Assembly: GCA_001873675.1 (NCBI GenBank)
Contig: MNZP01000092.1
Span: forward strand, 1 to 8,304
Length of the DNA stretch: 8,304 bases
Direction: 5' to 3'
From: Syntrophaceae bacterium CG2_30_49_12
GTDB taxonomy: Bacteria; Desulfobacterota; Syntrophia; Syntrophales; CG2-30-49-12
A program made the position numbers and the translations under genes. Below the pieces are notes generated by a model that saw only the letters and a list, made by a program, of their open reading frames with translations, had not been told where the DNA came from and searched no databases. This document shows positions 1-7,330 of this stretch, piece by piece. Within the stretch, counting starts at the first letter, position 1; each line of letters starts with the position of its first letter.

Positions 1-123
1 TATGGACGGATTTGAAAATTCCCTCTTGAATCCCTTATAGCTTTCTGATTTTCTCCCCCTCCCGCACATCCCCTTCGAAGCATTACCCTATTTTATACCG
101 AGTAGCCCACGGCTTCTTGAACA

Positions 124-161
124 AAGGATTGAAGGCGACCTTGCAGGTCGCATCAATCCTT
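124..161. repeat. Long imperfect hairpin, REP-like or structural
   Basis: AAGGATTGA (124-132) pairs perfectly with TCAATCCTT (153-161). Inside it, GCGACCT (135-141) pairs with AGGTCGC (145-151) around a three-base TGC loop. Only AG on one side and A on the other stay unpaired, giving 16 base pairs in 38 bases. There is no adjacent T-run on either strand, so a standard intrinsic terminator is not supported. It may be a dispersed palindromic repeat or an mRNA 3'-end structure for the helicase operon. Confidence 0.6.
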
Positions 162-248
162 ATTGGTTAGGCGAAAATTTCACTTCCCAAAATTGGAAGT
201 TTAACCCTCTATCTTTTTTTACAAAATGTCAAGAATAAAGATTTGACC

Positions 249-272
249 CCGTTTCTCCGTTTCTCCGTTTCT
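249..272. repeat. Tandem 8-bp repeat, three copies
   Basis: CCGTTTCT occurs three times in perfect tandem (249-256, 257-264, 265-272). It lies 32 bases beyond the helicase stop codon. No function can be assigned; the array could vary in copy number by slippage. Confidence 0.8.
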
Positions 273-303
273 CTTTCGAATCCTTCATCGAGGAAGAGCC
301 AAT

Positions 304-2799
304 TTAATCATCTTCCTTAGTCTTCAGATATTCCATGTGTTTCAACACGCAATTGATTTCCCCGTAAGATACGTCATCTCCAAGAGCGGCTTTGGCTGAT
401 CCCATGTAGGTGTTGCCGGTCTTGGCAAAGTAATCGGAAATGCGTGTAATTTTTTCTGCCGGAACCACTTTTCCCACCGGCAATTGACCCGTTCCTACAA
501 AATGTGACAGATGTCCTTCCACAGTAGTTGCCGCTATTTTTCTTTCAGCGGCTATCTCTTCTATGGTTTTTCCCGAAAGGAAAAGCTTAAAACTTAAGTT
601 TTGGGAATCTCCTTTTGCCGGGGACTTGGGTTTGGGTGGAGTTGCTTCTTCTAAGTGAGTCTCCATGTTTTTTTTCTTGCGGAACGTCATTGTCATTTCC
701 AGGATTTCTGCACCAAATCTTTTTGCTTTCTTCTCACCCACGCCTTTAATATTCAGCAAGGCCTGTCGGGTGGCCGGAAGTTTATCTGCTATTTCTCTCA
801 TGGTACGCCAGGGCAGCAGCCTGTGCTCGGGCAGGTCAAGAGATTTTGCTGTCTTGTCTCTCCATGATTTAAGCAGGGCATAGAATTCCGGATGTGCTGA
901 AGCAACGGATTTTTCGGCGGTTTTTGCCATTTTTCTCTCTACTGGCTGTGAAATGGCAGCCTTTGCCCTTGTTTCCAGGAAAGTGGCAAGCCTGAAACCT
1001 TTTTCGCAGGCTTTCAAACATTCGTTCTTTACAAACACCTCATCCCGAAACCGCTCCAGGGCTTCGTTGAGGGATTTGCGAACGGTTTTATTATCGGTTT
1101 CAATTTCGCTTTCCAGGAGTACCTGTAACATACCTGTTTCTATCCTTGGAGCAAAATAGAGACAGGCTTTCATTATTCGTGCCTGCAGCGGCATGTTGTT
1201 TTCCATGTCCTGGTTTTCTGAAATAAGCGTGTGCACCTGTTTCATAAATTTGTCGGAAACCCCGGCTATTTCAGTTTTTAAAGTATGGTCCATCCGGTTA
1301 AATACCCCAATCAGACGGGCGTCAATACGTAAAACATGTTCCTGCAAAAGTTTCAGCAAATAACCCAGACGCCGCTGCAAGGGCGAAAAATCGAATAGCT
1401 CTATAATCAAAGATTTTTGATAAGCATTTTTCATGGCCTCCAATTGTTCTTCGCCGGGAGGGTTTTCTTCAATCTGGCGTGTGAAATGTTTTACGGTGTT
1501 GTCGCTTTTCACCGATTGTTGGCTAATTGGCGTGGAGAGCACCATCCCATCCAGAGTTTTACACCTGCTCAGGGCCACATACACCTGTCCGTGGGCAAAG
1601 GCAGCGCGTGCATCTATGATGGCTTTTTCGAAGGTAAGTCCCTGGCTTTTGTGAATGGTTATGGCCCAGGCCAGTTTCAGCGGGTACTGGATAAAGGCGC
1701 CAATAACCGTTTCCTTGATTTCCTTAGTCTTATCATCTATGGCATAGCGGCAGTTTTGCCATTCCACCTGGCTTACGGATATGGTTTCATTATCATCAGG
1801 GCATTTTACATATACAAGGTCTCTATCCATATCCGCTACTGTCCCGATTTTACCGTTATAGTAGAGCTTTAAAGGCGAAATATCGTTTTTTACAAACATC
1901 ACCTGGGCGCCAACCTTCAGGGCGAGTTCCAGTTCGGTGGGATAGGCCATTTCGGGGAATTCGCCGTTTACGCCGGCTTTAAATATCCTGACTTTGCCTT
2001 TTAGGGCATTAAGTCTTGAAACATTTTTTTCCTGTGCCTGGAAGTTGTGGGTGGTCAAGATAATGTAGCCTTCCTGGTCGTGAGGCGAAAATCCCGGCAC
2101 ATACCTGCGGTTCAACTCTCTAAGGGTGTTTTCATCCAGGTGATTATCCCGCACACTGTTTAAAAGGCGGATAAAAGACTCGTCCTGCTGCCGGTAAATA
2201 TTTTTCAGCTCGATGCTTACATGCTCGGTTTTTTGGAGCGCCCGACTGCTGAAGAAAAATACTGAATCGTAATAATTTTTCAGGATATCCCATTCATCCT
2301 CTTTTACAACCGGGGCCAATTGCTGCAAATCGCCAATCATAAGCAACTGAACCCCGCCAAAAGGCTTGTAACGGTCGCGGTAGCGTCGCAGTACTGTATC
2401 AATGGCGTCCAGCAGGTCCGCTCTTACCATACTGATTTCGTCAATTACCAACAGATCTAAACTTTTGATGATGTTGATTTTTTCCCGGCTAAAGTGGGCA
2501 AACCTTACGGCCGGGATTCTTGCTTCCTCTCCCACTGACATGGAATGTTCCTGCGCATCAGAAGGGAGCTGCGGTCCAAAAGGCAATTGAAAAAAGGAAT
2601 GTATGGTTACCCCGCCTGCATTGATGGCTGCCACACCGGTTGGGGCCAGCACCACCATACGCTTGGCCGACTCCCTTTTGAGATTGCGCAAAAAGGTGGT
2701 CTTGCCCGTGCCGGCCCTCCCTGTAAGAAAAACATTACAGCCTGAATACTGCACAAAATCATACGCCAACTTCATCTGTGGATTACCGGAAAAATCCAT
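304..2799 (-). CDS. PIF1/RecD2-like superfamily 1 DNA helicase with HRDC and HTH_40-type domains
   Basis: This is an 831-residue ATP-dependent DNA helicase, probably 5'-3' like characterised PIF1 relatives, acting in the cytoplasm on recombination or replication intermediates. Visible motifs in order: Walker A GRAGTGKTT (27-35, Lys33), motif Ia LAPTGVAA (51-58) with TIHSFF (65-70), Walker B LLVIDEISMV (116-125), motif III GDLQQLAP (156-163), motif IV-like ELKNIYRQ (197-204), ITIHKSQGLTF (380-390) and the arginine motif QVYVALSR (405-412). A less conserved middle follows. Residues about 636-702 look like an HRDC domain with the hairpin NIKGVGEKKAKRFG (683-696). Residues about 734-828 look like the HTH_40 domain also found on some RecQ helicases. 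The ATG at 2799 has GAGG four bases upstream. The gene starts 21 bases after the cyclase stop, so it is probably co-transcribed. All core motifs are intact. Exact substrate and direction are inferred. Confidence 0.93.
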   Translation of the reverse strand: MDFSGNPQMKLAYDFVQYSGCNVFLTGRAGTGKTTFLRNLKRESAKRMVVLAPTGVAAINAGGVTIHSFFQLPFGPQLPSDAQEHSMSVGEEARIPAVRFAHFSREKINIIKSLDLLVIDEISMVRADLLDAIDTVLRRYRDRYKPFGGVQLLMIGDLQQLAPVVKEDEWDILKNYYDSVFFFSSRALQKTEHVSIELKNIYRQQDESFIRLLNSVRDNHLDENTLRELNRRYVPGFSPHDQEGYIILTTHNFQAQEKNVSRLNALKGKVRIFKAGVNGEFPEMAYPTELELALKVGAQVMFVKNDISPLKLYYNGKIGTVADMDRDLVYVKCPDDNETISVSQVEWQNCRYAIDDKTKEIKETVIGAFIQYPLKLAWAITIHKSQGLTFEKAIIDARAAFAHGQVYVALSRCKTLDGMVLSTPISQQSVKSDNTVKHFTRQIEENPPGEEQLEAMKNAYQKSLIIELFDFSPLQRRLGYLLKLLQEHVLRIDARLIGVFNRMDHTLKTEIAGVSDKFMKQVHTLISENQDMENNMPLQARIMKACLYFAPRIETGMLQVLLESEIETDNKTVRKSLNEALERFRDEVFVKNECLKACEKGFRLATFLETRAKAAISQPVERKMAKTAEKSVASAHPEFYALLKSWRDKTAKSLDLPEHRLLPWRTMREIADKLPATRQALLNIKGVGEKKAKRFGAEILEMTMTFRKKKNMETHLEEATPPKPKSPAKGDSQNLSFKLFLSGKTIEEIAAERKIAATTVEGHLSHFVGTGQLPVGKVVPAEKITRISDYFAKTGNTYMGSAKAALGDDVSYGEINCVLKHMEYLKTKEDD

Positions 2800-2820
2800 T
2801 GAACCTCAAAAAGCTTCTTC

Positions 2821-4962
2821 TCACTTGGTCGTTACAACCCAAACACCCTGCCAATCCTCAGGTGGGTTATCGTTAAAAAAACGGCATTTTGTGTAGTAGG
2901 CAGCAGCAGCCGGGTCCCTGTCTTTAATTTCGGCGAAGATACTCTCGGCCCGGCCAAACTGCCCTTCGTAGAAGGCCTCAAGGCCGGCGGAAAATACTGT
3001 TAAGTCCTCCTTGCGAACGGAAAATTCCTCGGGAAACATCGGTTCATAGATTCTGACGGGCTCCTTGCGGCCCACAACGGCTGCCCGCGACAGCTCACGC
3101 ACGGGAAAGGCCCCTTCCAGAAGCTCGAAGGTGGACTGGGAGATGATGGTGTAGGTTCCGAACTGTTTATTTATCCCCTCAAGACGCGAGGCCAGATTTA
3201 CGGCATCTCCGAGCATAGTATAGTCAAAACGTGTGCGTGAGCCCATATTCCCCACCACGGCAGCGCCGGTATTTACACCGATGCGCATGTTAATATCTTT
3301 TCCTATACGCTCACGAAACGATTGCCTCCTCTCGGCCAATTTTGCCTGACAGCGCAATGCGGCGCGTACACAACGCCTGGCGTGGTCGGGTTGTTTTAAC
3401 GGGGCGTTCCAAAAGGCGATAATGGCATCACCCTCGTATTTATCCACGGTGCCGCCTTCTTCATGGATGATGTCGGTCATGGCGGAGAGATAATCATTAA
3501 GGAGCGTCGTTAATTCTTCCGGTTCCAGGCCCTCGGAGATGCCGGTGAAACCTTCCAGGTCTGAGAAAAAGATGGATAGAACCTGCCTCTCACCACCCAA
3601 CTTCAAACGCTCCGGATGTTCGATGAGCTCTTCGATGATCGCGGGACTCAGATATTGCTTGAAGGCATTTTTGATAAAGAGCTTTTGCCGGCCTTCCGTT
3701 GAATAATATATTATTCCCCCACTGATCATGGTAATGGCTATACCCACCTCCTGGACAACAAGGGGCAGCCAGAAGCCCTGGAAGTATGACGCCAGACAGA
3801 GAAAGACCGGCAATGTGATAAAAAAGGCGTAAACAATAGAACTCTTCAGGACGCCCGAGAAATAAGAAGTCAATGCACCAGCCAGAAGGGTCACTATTAT
3901 CGTCAACAAAACGGAAATCAAAAGGGGCGTCGGTCTGATGAAGTCGTAAGAGACCAGATTGTCTAAAATGGTAGCGTAAATTTCCACCCCCGGATATACG
4001 CCGGAGACGGGGGCAGGACGAAGATCAAATAAGCCGGGAGCGGAAAATCCAAAAAAAACATAACAATCTCTGAAGGCATCCCTGTCCCTGATTGTTGGTT
4101 GTTCACCTCCGAGGATGCGGAGTTCACTCTGAATAACTGAGGAGGCGCTGTAGGACCTGTGGGTGCCGGAAGCCCCCCTGAAGTTTAAAATCACCATGCC
4201 TTCCTCATCTATGGGCAATTCCCGGGCGCCGACAGAAAAGGCGCCGCGGGCTATGCGCATGGGGGTTTCCGGGTGAGCGGATAGATAAGCCCCCAGGGCC
4301 AGGGAGGGGACGAATCTTCCGTCGAAGATGCTGAAAAGCCTTGCCCGGCGATAGACGCCATCCGGGTCGGGATTGAGATGCACATTAGCCAGCACGGCAG
4401 CGCTGGTTGCCACCTCCGGTATGGGGAAGGCCGCCCTGGTAAAAGAGATGTCTGCGGCTCCGGTGGCGGCCAACCACTCATTTAGACCCTGAACCTTGAA
4501 TCCTGGTTCTGGAACGTGGCCGGGCCATTTTCGTTCACTGCCGGTGGTTTGTCCCAAAAATACCGAACCTACGAAGCGGTTGAAACCGGCGATGGCCGAC
4601 CCGAATGATCTATCGTCATCTACCCCGTATTTGGAAGGTTCTGTATAAAGGACATCAAAGGCCAGGGCTTTTGCCCCGCTTCGCCGGCAAAAGCTGATGA
4701 TGGTATTATAGACTTCTCTGGGCCAGGGCCAGGTAAGGCCGTTTTCCTTTTTGGCCCAATCCAGACTGTTCTGATCAAGGAGGATGATGCGTATCTTCCC
4801 TGTCGCCTGGCCGGGTCGAGCCATAAGGTTTACGCGCCAGTCCCAGGTTTTGGCCTCCCAGGTGTCAAGCCAGCCCGGAAACCAGAGGGTAAAAGCCAGT
4901 GCAGAGCCGATAATGCCTGCTAACATCCCAAGCCACAGTTTTTTTACCGCAGTATAGGTCAT
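2821..4962 (-). CDS. CHASE2-sensor class III adenylate/guanylate cyclase
   Basis: This is a 713-residue inner-membrane protein that should make cyclic AMP (or possibly cGMP) in response to an extracytoplasmic signal. An N-terminal membrane helix (about 8-28) leads into a CHASE2 sensor (about 30-335) in the periplasm. Three closely spaced membrane helices follow (about 346-366, 372-392, 398-418), then a class III cyclase domain (about 455-640). Metal-binding aspartates are D468 in FSDLEGFT and D512 in YEGDAI. The transition-state pair N589 and R593 lies in DAVNLASRL. The purine-contact positions read K508 and T582, a pairing seen in bacterial adenylate cyclases, so cAMP is the likelier product. 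The C-terminal tail (641-713) looks TPR-like and is typical of this architecture. ATG at 4962 is 9 bases after the M48 stop and has only a weak GGGA ribosome site, suggesting translational coupling. Confidence 0.94.
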   Translation of the reverse strand: MTYTAVKKLWLGMLAGIIGSALAFTLWFPGWLDTWEAKTWDWRVNLMARPGQATGKIRIILLDQNSLDWAKKENGLTWPWPREVYNTIISFCRRSGAKALAFDVLYTEPSKYGVDDDRSFGSAIAGFNRFVGSVFLGQTTGSERKWPGHVPEPGFKVQGLNEWLAATGAADISFTRAAFPIPEVATSAAVLANVHLNPDPDGVYRRARLFSIFDGRFVPSLALGAYLSAHPETPMRIARGAFSVGARELPIDEEGMVILNFRGASGTHRSYSASSVIQSELRILGGEQPTIRDRDAFRDCYVFFGFSAPGLFDLRPAPVSGVYPGVEIYATILDNLVSYDFIRPTPLLISVLLTIIVTLLAGALTSYFSGVLKSSIVYAFFITLPVFLCLASYFQGFWLPLVVQEVGIAITMISGGIIYYSTEGRQKLFIKNAFKQYLSPAIIEELIEHPERLKLGGERQVLSIFFSDLEGFTGISEGLEPEELTTLLNDYLSAMTDIIHEEGGTVDKYEGDAIIAFWNAPLKQPDHARRCVRAALRCQAKLAERRQSFRERIGKDINMRIGVNTGAAVVGNMGSRTRFDYTMLGDAVNLASRLEGINKQFGTYTIISQSTFELLEGAFPVRELSRAAVVGRKEPVRIYEPMFPEEFSVRKEDLTVFSAGLEAFYEGQFGRAESIFAEIKDRDPAAAAYYTKCRFFNDNPPEDWQGVWVVTTK

Positions 4963-4971
4963 CTTTCCCGC

Positions 4972-5898
4972 TCATATATTTTCCAAAGCTCTCAGGACTC
5001 TGGCCTGCCGTGCTTCCGGAATCAGGACCGGAGAAGATTTGTCAATATACATCTTAATTTCTGTTATGCGGGATGCCGGAGAAGGATGGGTCCTGGCGAA
5101 ATCGAGACCTCCTGATTTCAATCTTTTTTCCATCACCGCGAGCATTTCTGTAAGAGCATGGGGATCATACCCCACGCGTTTGAGAATCATGACGGCGGTC
5201 TTATCGGCCTGATATTCTAAGGAACGGGAGTAGCCATTATTGATCAGAGTGGTGGTGATATCTGAAATAGCGCCCTCAAAGGTCTCTGTCAGTTGAGCAA
5301 GTTCCTGTCGGCCAAAGGTCTTGGCGCCTTCCAGTGCCAGAGAGGTAAATGCCTGAGCAATCCTTGCTTTTCTTATAGCCTGAAGGCCGTCTTTGTGCTG
5401 GATATGTCCGATCTCGTGGGCCAGCACAGCAGCTACGGCATCTTCTGTTCGGCAGCAACGAAGGAGTCCTCTGGTAATAAAAATAAATCCGCCCGGCGCC
5501 GCAAAGGCGTTGATCTCGTCAGAATTCAAGATGAGAAAGTGATAACCACCGAAAGTTTCCGGTACATCTGAAGCCAGGGCAAGGGTTTGTCCGAGAATAT
5601 TCAGGTAATCGTCAGCCTTTTTATCCATGTATGGTGAATACCTGGAAAGTACAACCGCCGCCACAGATCGCCCGATATAATACTCCTGTTCTGGGGTGAA
5701 GTCCTCAAAACTTCTCGAAACATCGCTGGTATGTTTTCTGATGGCGCCTGCCTGGGAGGGGTCTATCATCTTTTGGGACTCAGCGACGGTCGCAGCTGTA
5801 GTTATCACGGATTCCATGGTCTGGCAGGACGTAAAGACCATGACCGCAAGTAGAAGCAAATAAAAGGAGAGTCGTATATATTTGGCGGTATTCATCAT
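4972..5898 (-). CDS. M48-family zinc metalloprotease, probable lipoprotein
   Basis: This is a probable periplasmic, membrane-anchored zinc endopeptidase of the M48 (BepA/LoiP-like) group, which degrades or helps fold envelope proteins. A hydrophobic N-terminal segment (about 10-22) ends at FTSC, giving a plausible though not ideal lipobox with Cys25. The zinc site is complete: HEIGH at 161-165 (His161, catalytic Glu162, His165) and the third ligand Glu228 in SLEYQAD. The HPSPASRI motif (271-278), usual for this family, is also present. Length (308) is normal for a protease without a TPR extension. The gene overlaps the SH3 gene stop in an ATGA arrangement. There are two adjacent ATG codons (5898 and 5895); the ribosome site GGGAGGT sits 2 bases from the first and 5 from the second, so the second is the likelier start. 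The substrate is unknown. Confidence 0.93.
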   Translation of the reverse strand: MMNTAKYIRLSFYLLLLAVMVFTSCQTMESVITTAATVAESQKMIDPSQAGAIRKHTSDVSRSFEDFTPEQEYYIGRSVAAVVLSRYSPYMDKKADDYLNILGQTLALASDVPETFGGYHFLILNSDEINAFAAPGGFIFITRGLLRCCRTEDAVAAVLAHEIGHIQHKDGLQAIRKARIAQAFTSLALEGAKTFGRQELAQLTETFEGAISDITTTLINNGYSRSLEYQADKTAVMILKRVGYDPHALTEMLAVMEKRLKSGGLDFARTHPSPASRITEIKMYIDKSSPVLIPEARQARVLRALENI

Positions 5899-6455
5899 GC
5901 ACCTCCCTCAGGGGAAATCACCTGGCCCTCTTTCAGGAAGGCCTGGATATTTTCAGTTGTAAATTTGAAGTTTTCCATCCGATCCACCCAGGTAAAATCT
6001 AAATTCCTGTTCTTTTTTTTGAATTCCGCTTCTACCGTGGCGTTAAACCCTTTACCGGCAAGGGCCAGTTCACCGCCGGTCACAGAGGTTTTAACATCTG
6101 CCTTGCCGGCTTGCAGGGCAATCTTCTTTGTCGTGAGGGCGGAGGCGTGGATCCAGCCCTGAATCTTGCCGTCGGGAACAACTACCTTTTTCCATGCCCC
6201 CCGATCTTCGAGGACCTCCACCCTGTTGCCGTAGGCAAGCCTGGCAATAATTTTACCCAAAAAAAAGGGCGAAGAGCGCATCTGCGCTTCCCTGATCTGG
6301 ACATTCAAGACCTTTTGGTACCCGGCAGATCCAGGCAGCACAAAGATGCATATAAGAAGAAAACTAAATAAGGTTACACGAACAATCCCGATCATTTTTG
6401 CTATCCTGTTTAAAGTAATCCTGCGTTCTTCTTTAAGTTCTTTTTCTGCTATCAA
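5895..6455 (-). CDS. Exported SH3b-domain protein
   Basis: This is a 186-residue protein with a bacterial SH3 domain at about 50-108 (VQIREAQMRSSP, then YGNRVEVLEDRGAWKKVVVP and the closing GWIHASAL). Such domains bind cell-wall or protein ligands in the periplasm. A hydrophobic segment (about 27-42) ending in GSAG looks like a signal peptide. The rest (109-186) is unrecognised. The longest frame begins with TTG at 6455, which has AGGGGAG six bases upstream. An internal ATG at 6395 (residue 21) also has AGGA eight bases upstream and gives a more normal signal-peptide length, so either start is possible. The gene overlaps the M48 gene by four bases, which suggests a working partnership, for example substrate or wall targeting for the protease. 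A weak promoter-like pair upstream (TTTAAA, 17 bases, TACTAT) is not convincing. Confidence 0.82.
   Translation of the reverse strand: MIAEKELKEERRITLNRIAKMIGIVRVTLFSFLLICIFVLPGSAGYQKVLNVQIREAQMRSSPFFLGKIIARLAYGNRVEVLEDRGAWKKVVVPDGKIQGWIHASALTTKKIALQAGKADVKTSVTGGELALAGKGFNATVEAEFKKKNRNLDFTWVDRMENFKFTTENIQAFLKEGQVISPEGGA
5901..5907 (-). promoter_or_regulatory. Shine-Dalgarno site of the M48 gene
   Basis: On the minus strand this reads GGGAGGT. Spacing is 2 bases to the ATG at 5898 and 5 bases to the ATG at 5895, which favours the second ATG. The site lies inside the last codons of the SH3 gene, so the two genes are likely translationally coupled. Confidence 0.7.
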
Positions 6456-6461
6456 CTTTTT

Positions 6462-6468
6462 CTCCCCT
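6462..6468 (-). promoter_or_regulatory. Shine-Dalgarno site for the TTG start of the SH3 gene
   Basis: On the minus strand this reads AGGGGAG, six bases before the TTG at 6455. It is the main support for the non-ATG start; the competing internal ATG at 6395 has a weaker AGGA at 6404-6407. Confidence 0.55.
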
Positions 6469-6503
6469 ATTAACCTAAAATAGTATTGAAAGGCTTAAAT
6501 TAT

Positions 6504-7265
6504 TTAAAATTTAACACCAACTTCCGCAAATGGTCCACTAAATCTGATATCGGCATCTACATCATCTTCGTCAATTTTCATATCTTCATATCTATAACCG
6601 GCAGCGATAAATGCAGGTCCAAAAAGCTTATATTTAGCCCTGCCAATAAGGTCATAGTAGTGATTGGAGCTGTACGCTATTCCCCTGATTTCTGCCTCAA
6701 TGGATAATTTTTCTACAGGGTTTATTTGTGCACCTAAATAAACCATTGGGATAGGTAAAGTGGAATCTTTGGACTCTTGCATGGATGTGGATGTCTGTTG
6801 TATTTCTACATTCAGGTCTATAACCCTGATATTTAGTCCCACCTCTACATCTAATTTACCTGCCGTTAGTGTCTTTACAAAAGGAAGACCATAATAGAAC
6901 GCAACATCATAGTGATCAAGTTTTACCTCTGAGGTAAAAGGAACATTACCGGTAAAAGTCTTGTCGCCGAATTTAAAATTGATGTCTTTACTTCCTGCCC
7001 CGTCAAATTTCATCGGTGTTGCCATGAGGTAAATGTTCGGAATCATAAGAGGCATATCAATCTTTGCCCTGCCAAAAACCCTTGTTTCGTCTCCGTATTT
7101 CATATCATCCTCAAGGCTGAGAAATGTTCCTTTGTATGCTATGTCTCCTTGAGGGTCTTGATTCCAGATGCCAACAGCTACCTCAAGCCCTATTGCAGAG
7201 ACAATTTGTGGGTATAGAGTAAACGACAATAACGATACTATAATGAATACCTTAAATATCTTCAT
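6504..7265 (-). CDS. Outer-membrane beta-barrel protein, TIGR04219-like
   Basis: This is a 253-residue predicted outer-membrane protein. It has a clear signal peptide (Lys2, hydrophobic 5-18, likely cleavage after VSA at 24). The mature part alternates polar and hydrophobic residues in short strands, with motifs such as GLEVAVGIWNQDPQG near the N terminus (26-40) and AAGYRYEDMKID, and it ends in AEVGVKF. The terminal Phe is the usual signal for barrel insertion by the BAM machinery. The pattern fits the TIGR04219 outer-membrane family, whose role is not established. The ATG at 7265 has a strong GAGGAGGAG ribosome site six bases upstream. The gene is visibly more AT-rich than the operon downstream, so it may have a separate history. 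The 48-base gap to the SH3 gene shows no terminator, so read-through is possible. Confidence 0.87.
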   Translation of the reverse strand: MKIFKVFIIVSLLSFTLYPQIVSAIGLEVAVGIWNQDPQGDIAYKGTFLSLEDDMKYGDETRVFGRAKIDMPLMIPNIYLMATPMKFDGAGSKDINFKFGDKTFTGNVPFTSEVKLDHYDVAFYYGLPFVKTLTAGKLDVEVGLNIRVIDLNVEIQQTSTSMQESKDSTLPIPMVYLGAQINPVEKLSIEAEIRGIAYSSNHYYDLIGRAKYKLFGPAFIAAGYRYEDMKIDEDDVDADIRFSGPFAEVGVKF

Positions 7266-7271
7266 TTTTTG

Positions 7272-7280
7272 CTCCTCCTC
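7272..7280 (-). promoter_or_regulatory. Strong Shine-Dalgarno site of the outer-membrane protein gene
   Basis: On the minus strand this reads GAGGAGGAG, six bases before the ATG at 7265. It is the best ribosome site in the window and suggests high expression. Confidence 0.75.
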
Positions 7281-7296
7281 TTCTTTTAATGTTTTA

Positions 7297-7325
7297 ATTT
7301 TACAAAGTTAACCTCTATTACGCAA
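7297..7325 (-). promoter_or_regulatory. Candidate sigma-70 promoter of the outer-membrane protein gene
   Basis: On the minus strand TTGCGT (7325-7320) and TAAAAT (7302-7297) are separated by exactly 17 bases. The -10 box matches the consensus at 5 of 6 positions, the -35 box at only 3 of 6. Position is right: about 30 bases upstream of the start codon, leaving a short leader with the ribosome site. The -35 box abuts the remnant transposase reading frame. Confidence 0.35.
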
Positions 7326-7330
7326 GGTTA

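Larger units (their letters stand above)
1..303. other. Non-coding stretch downstream of the helicase gene
   Basis: I see no supportable gene here. A short plus-strand reading frame from an ATG at position 2 runs 12 codons to a TAG at 38-40. It could be chance or the tail of a gene outside the window. The stretch holds a long imperfect hairpin (124-161), a smaller hairpin (ACTTCC at 182-187 with GGAAGT at 195-200) and three tandem copies of CCGTTTCT (249-272). Just before the tandem repeat, GTCAA (227-231) and TTGAC (243-247) form a short inverted pair. Neither hairpin is followed directly by a good T-run on the minus strand, so I do not call a terminator for the operon that ends at 304. Confidence 0.6.

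Noticed and set aside
2..40. Short plus-strand frame from ATG at position 2
   Set aside because: Twelve codons at the window edge with no ribosome site visible; cannot be distinguished from chance or the tail of an outside gene.
182..200. Hairpin considered as intrinsic terminator of the operon
   Set aside because: The stem is only six pairs and on the minus strand the following bases are GAAATTTTC, not a T-run directly after the stem.
208..231. TTGACA on the minus strand considered as a -35 box
   Set aside because: No acceptable -10 box follows at 16-18 bases, and no gene follows in that direction within the window.
1417..1872. Plus-strand open frame of 151 codons
   Set aside because: It lies wholly inside the helicase gene, opposite strand, with no recognisable motif; a shadow of a well-supported gene.
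2545..2896. Plus-strand open frames of 66 and 97 codons across the helicase-cyclase junction
   Set aside because: They are antisense to two genes with complete motifs, and show no family features.
4251..4481. Minus-strand 76-codon frame inside the cyclase gene
   Set aside because: Out-of-frame shadow within the CHASE2 region, rich in Pro and Trp as expected from wrong-frame translation.
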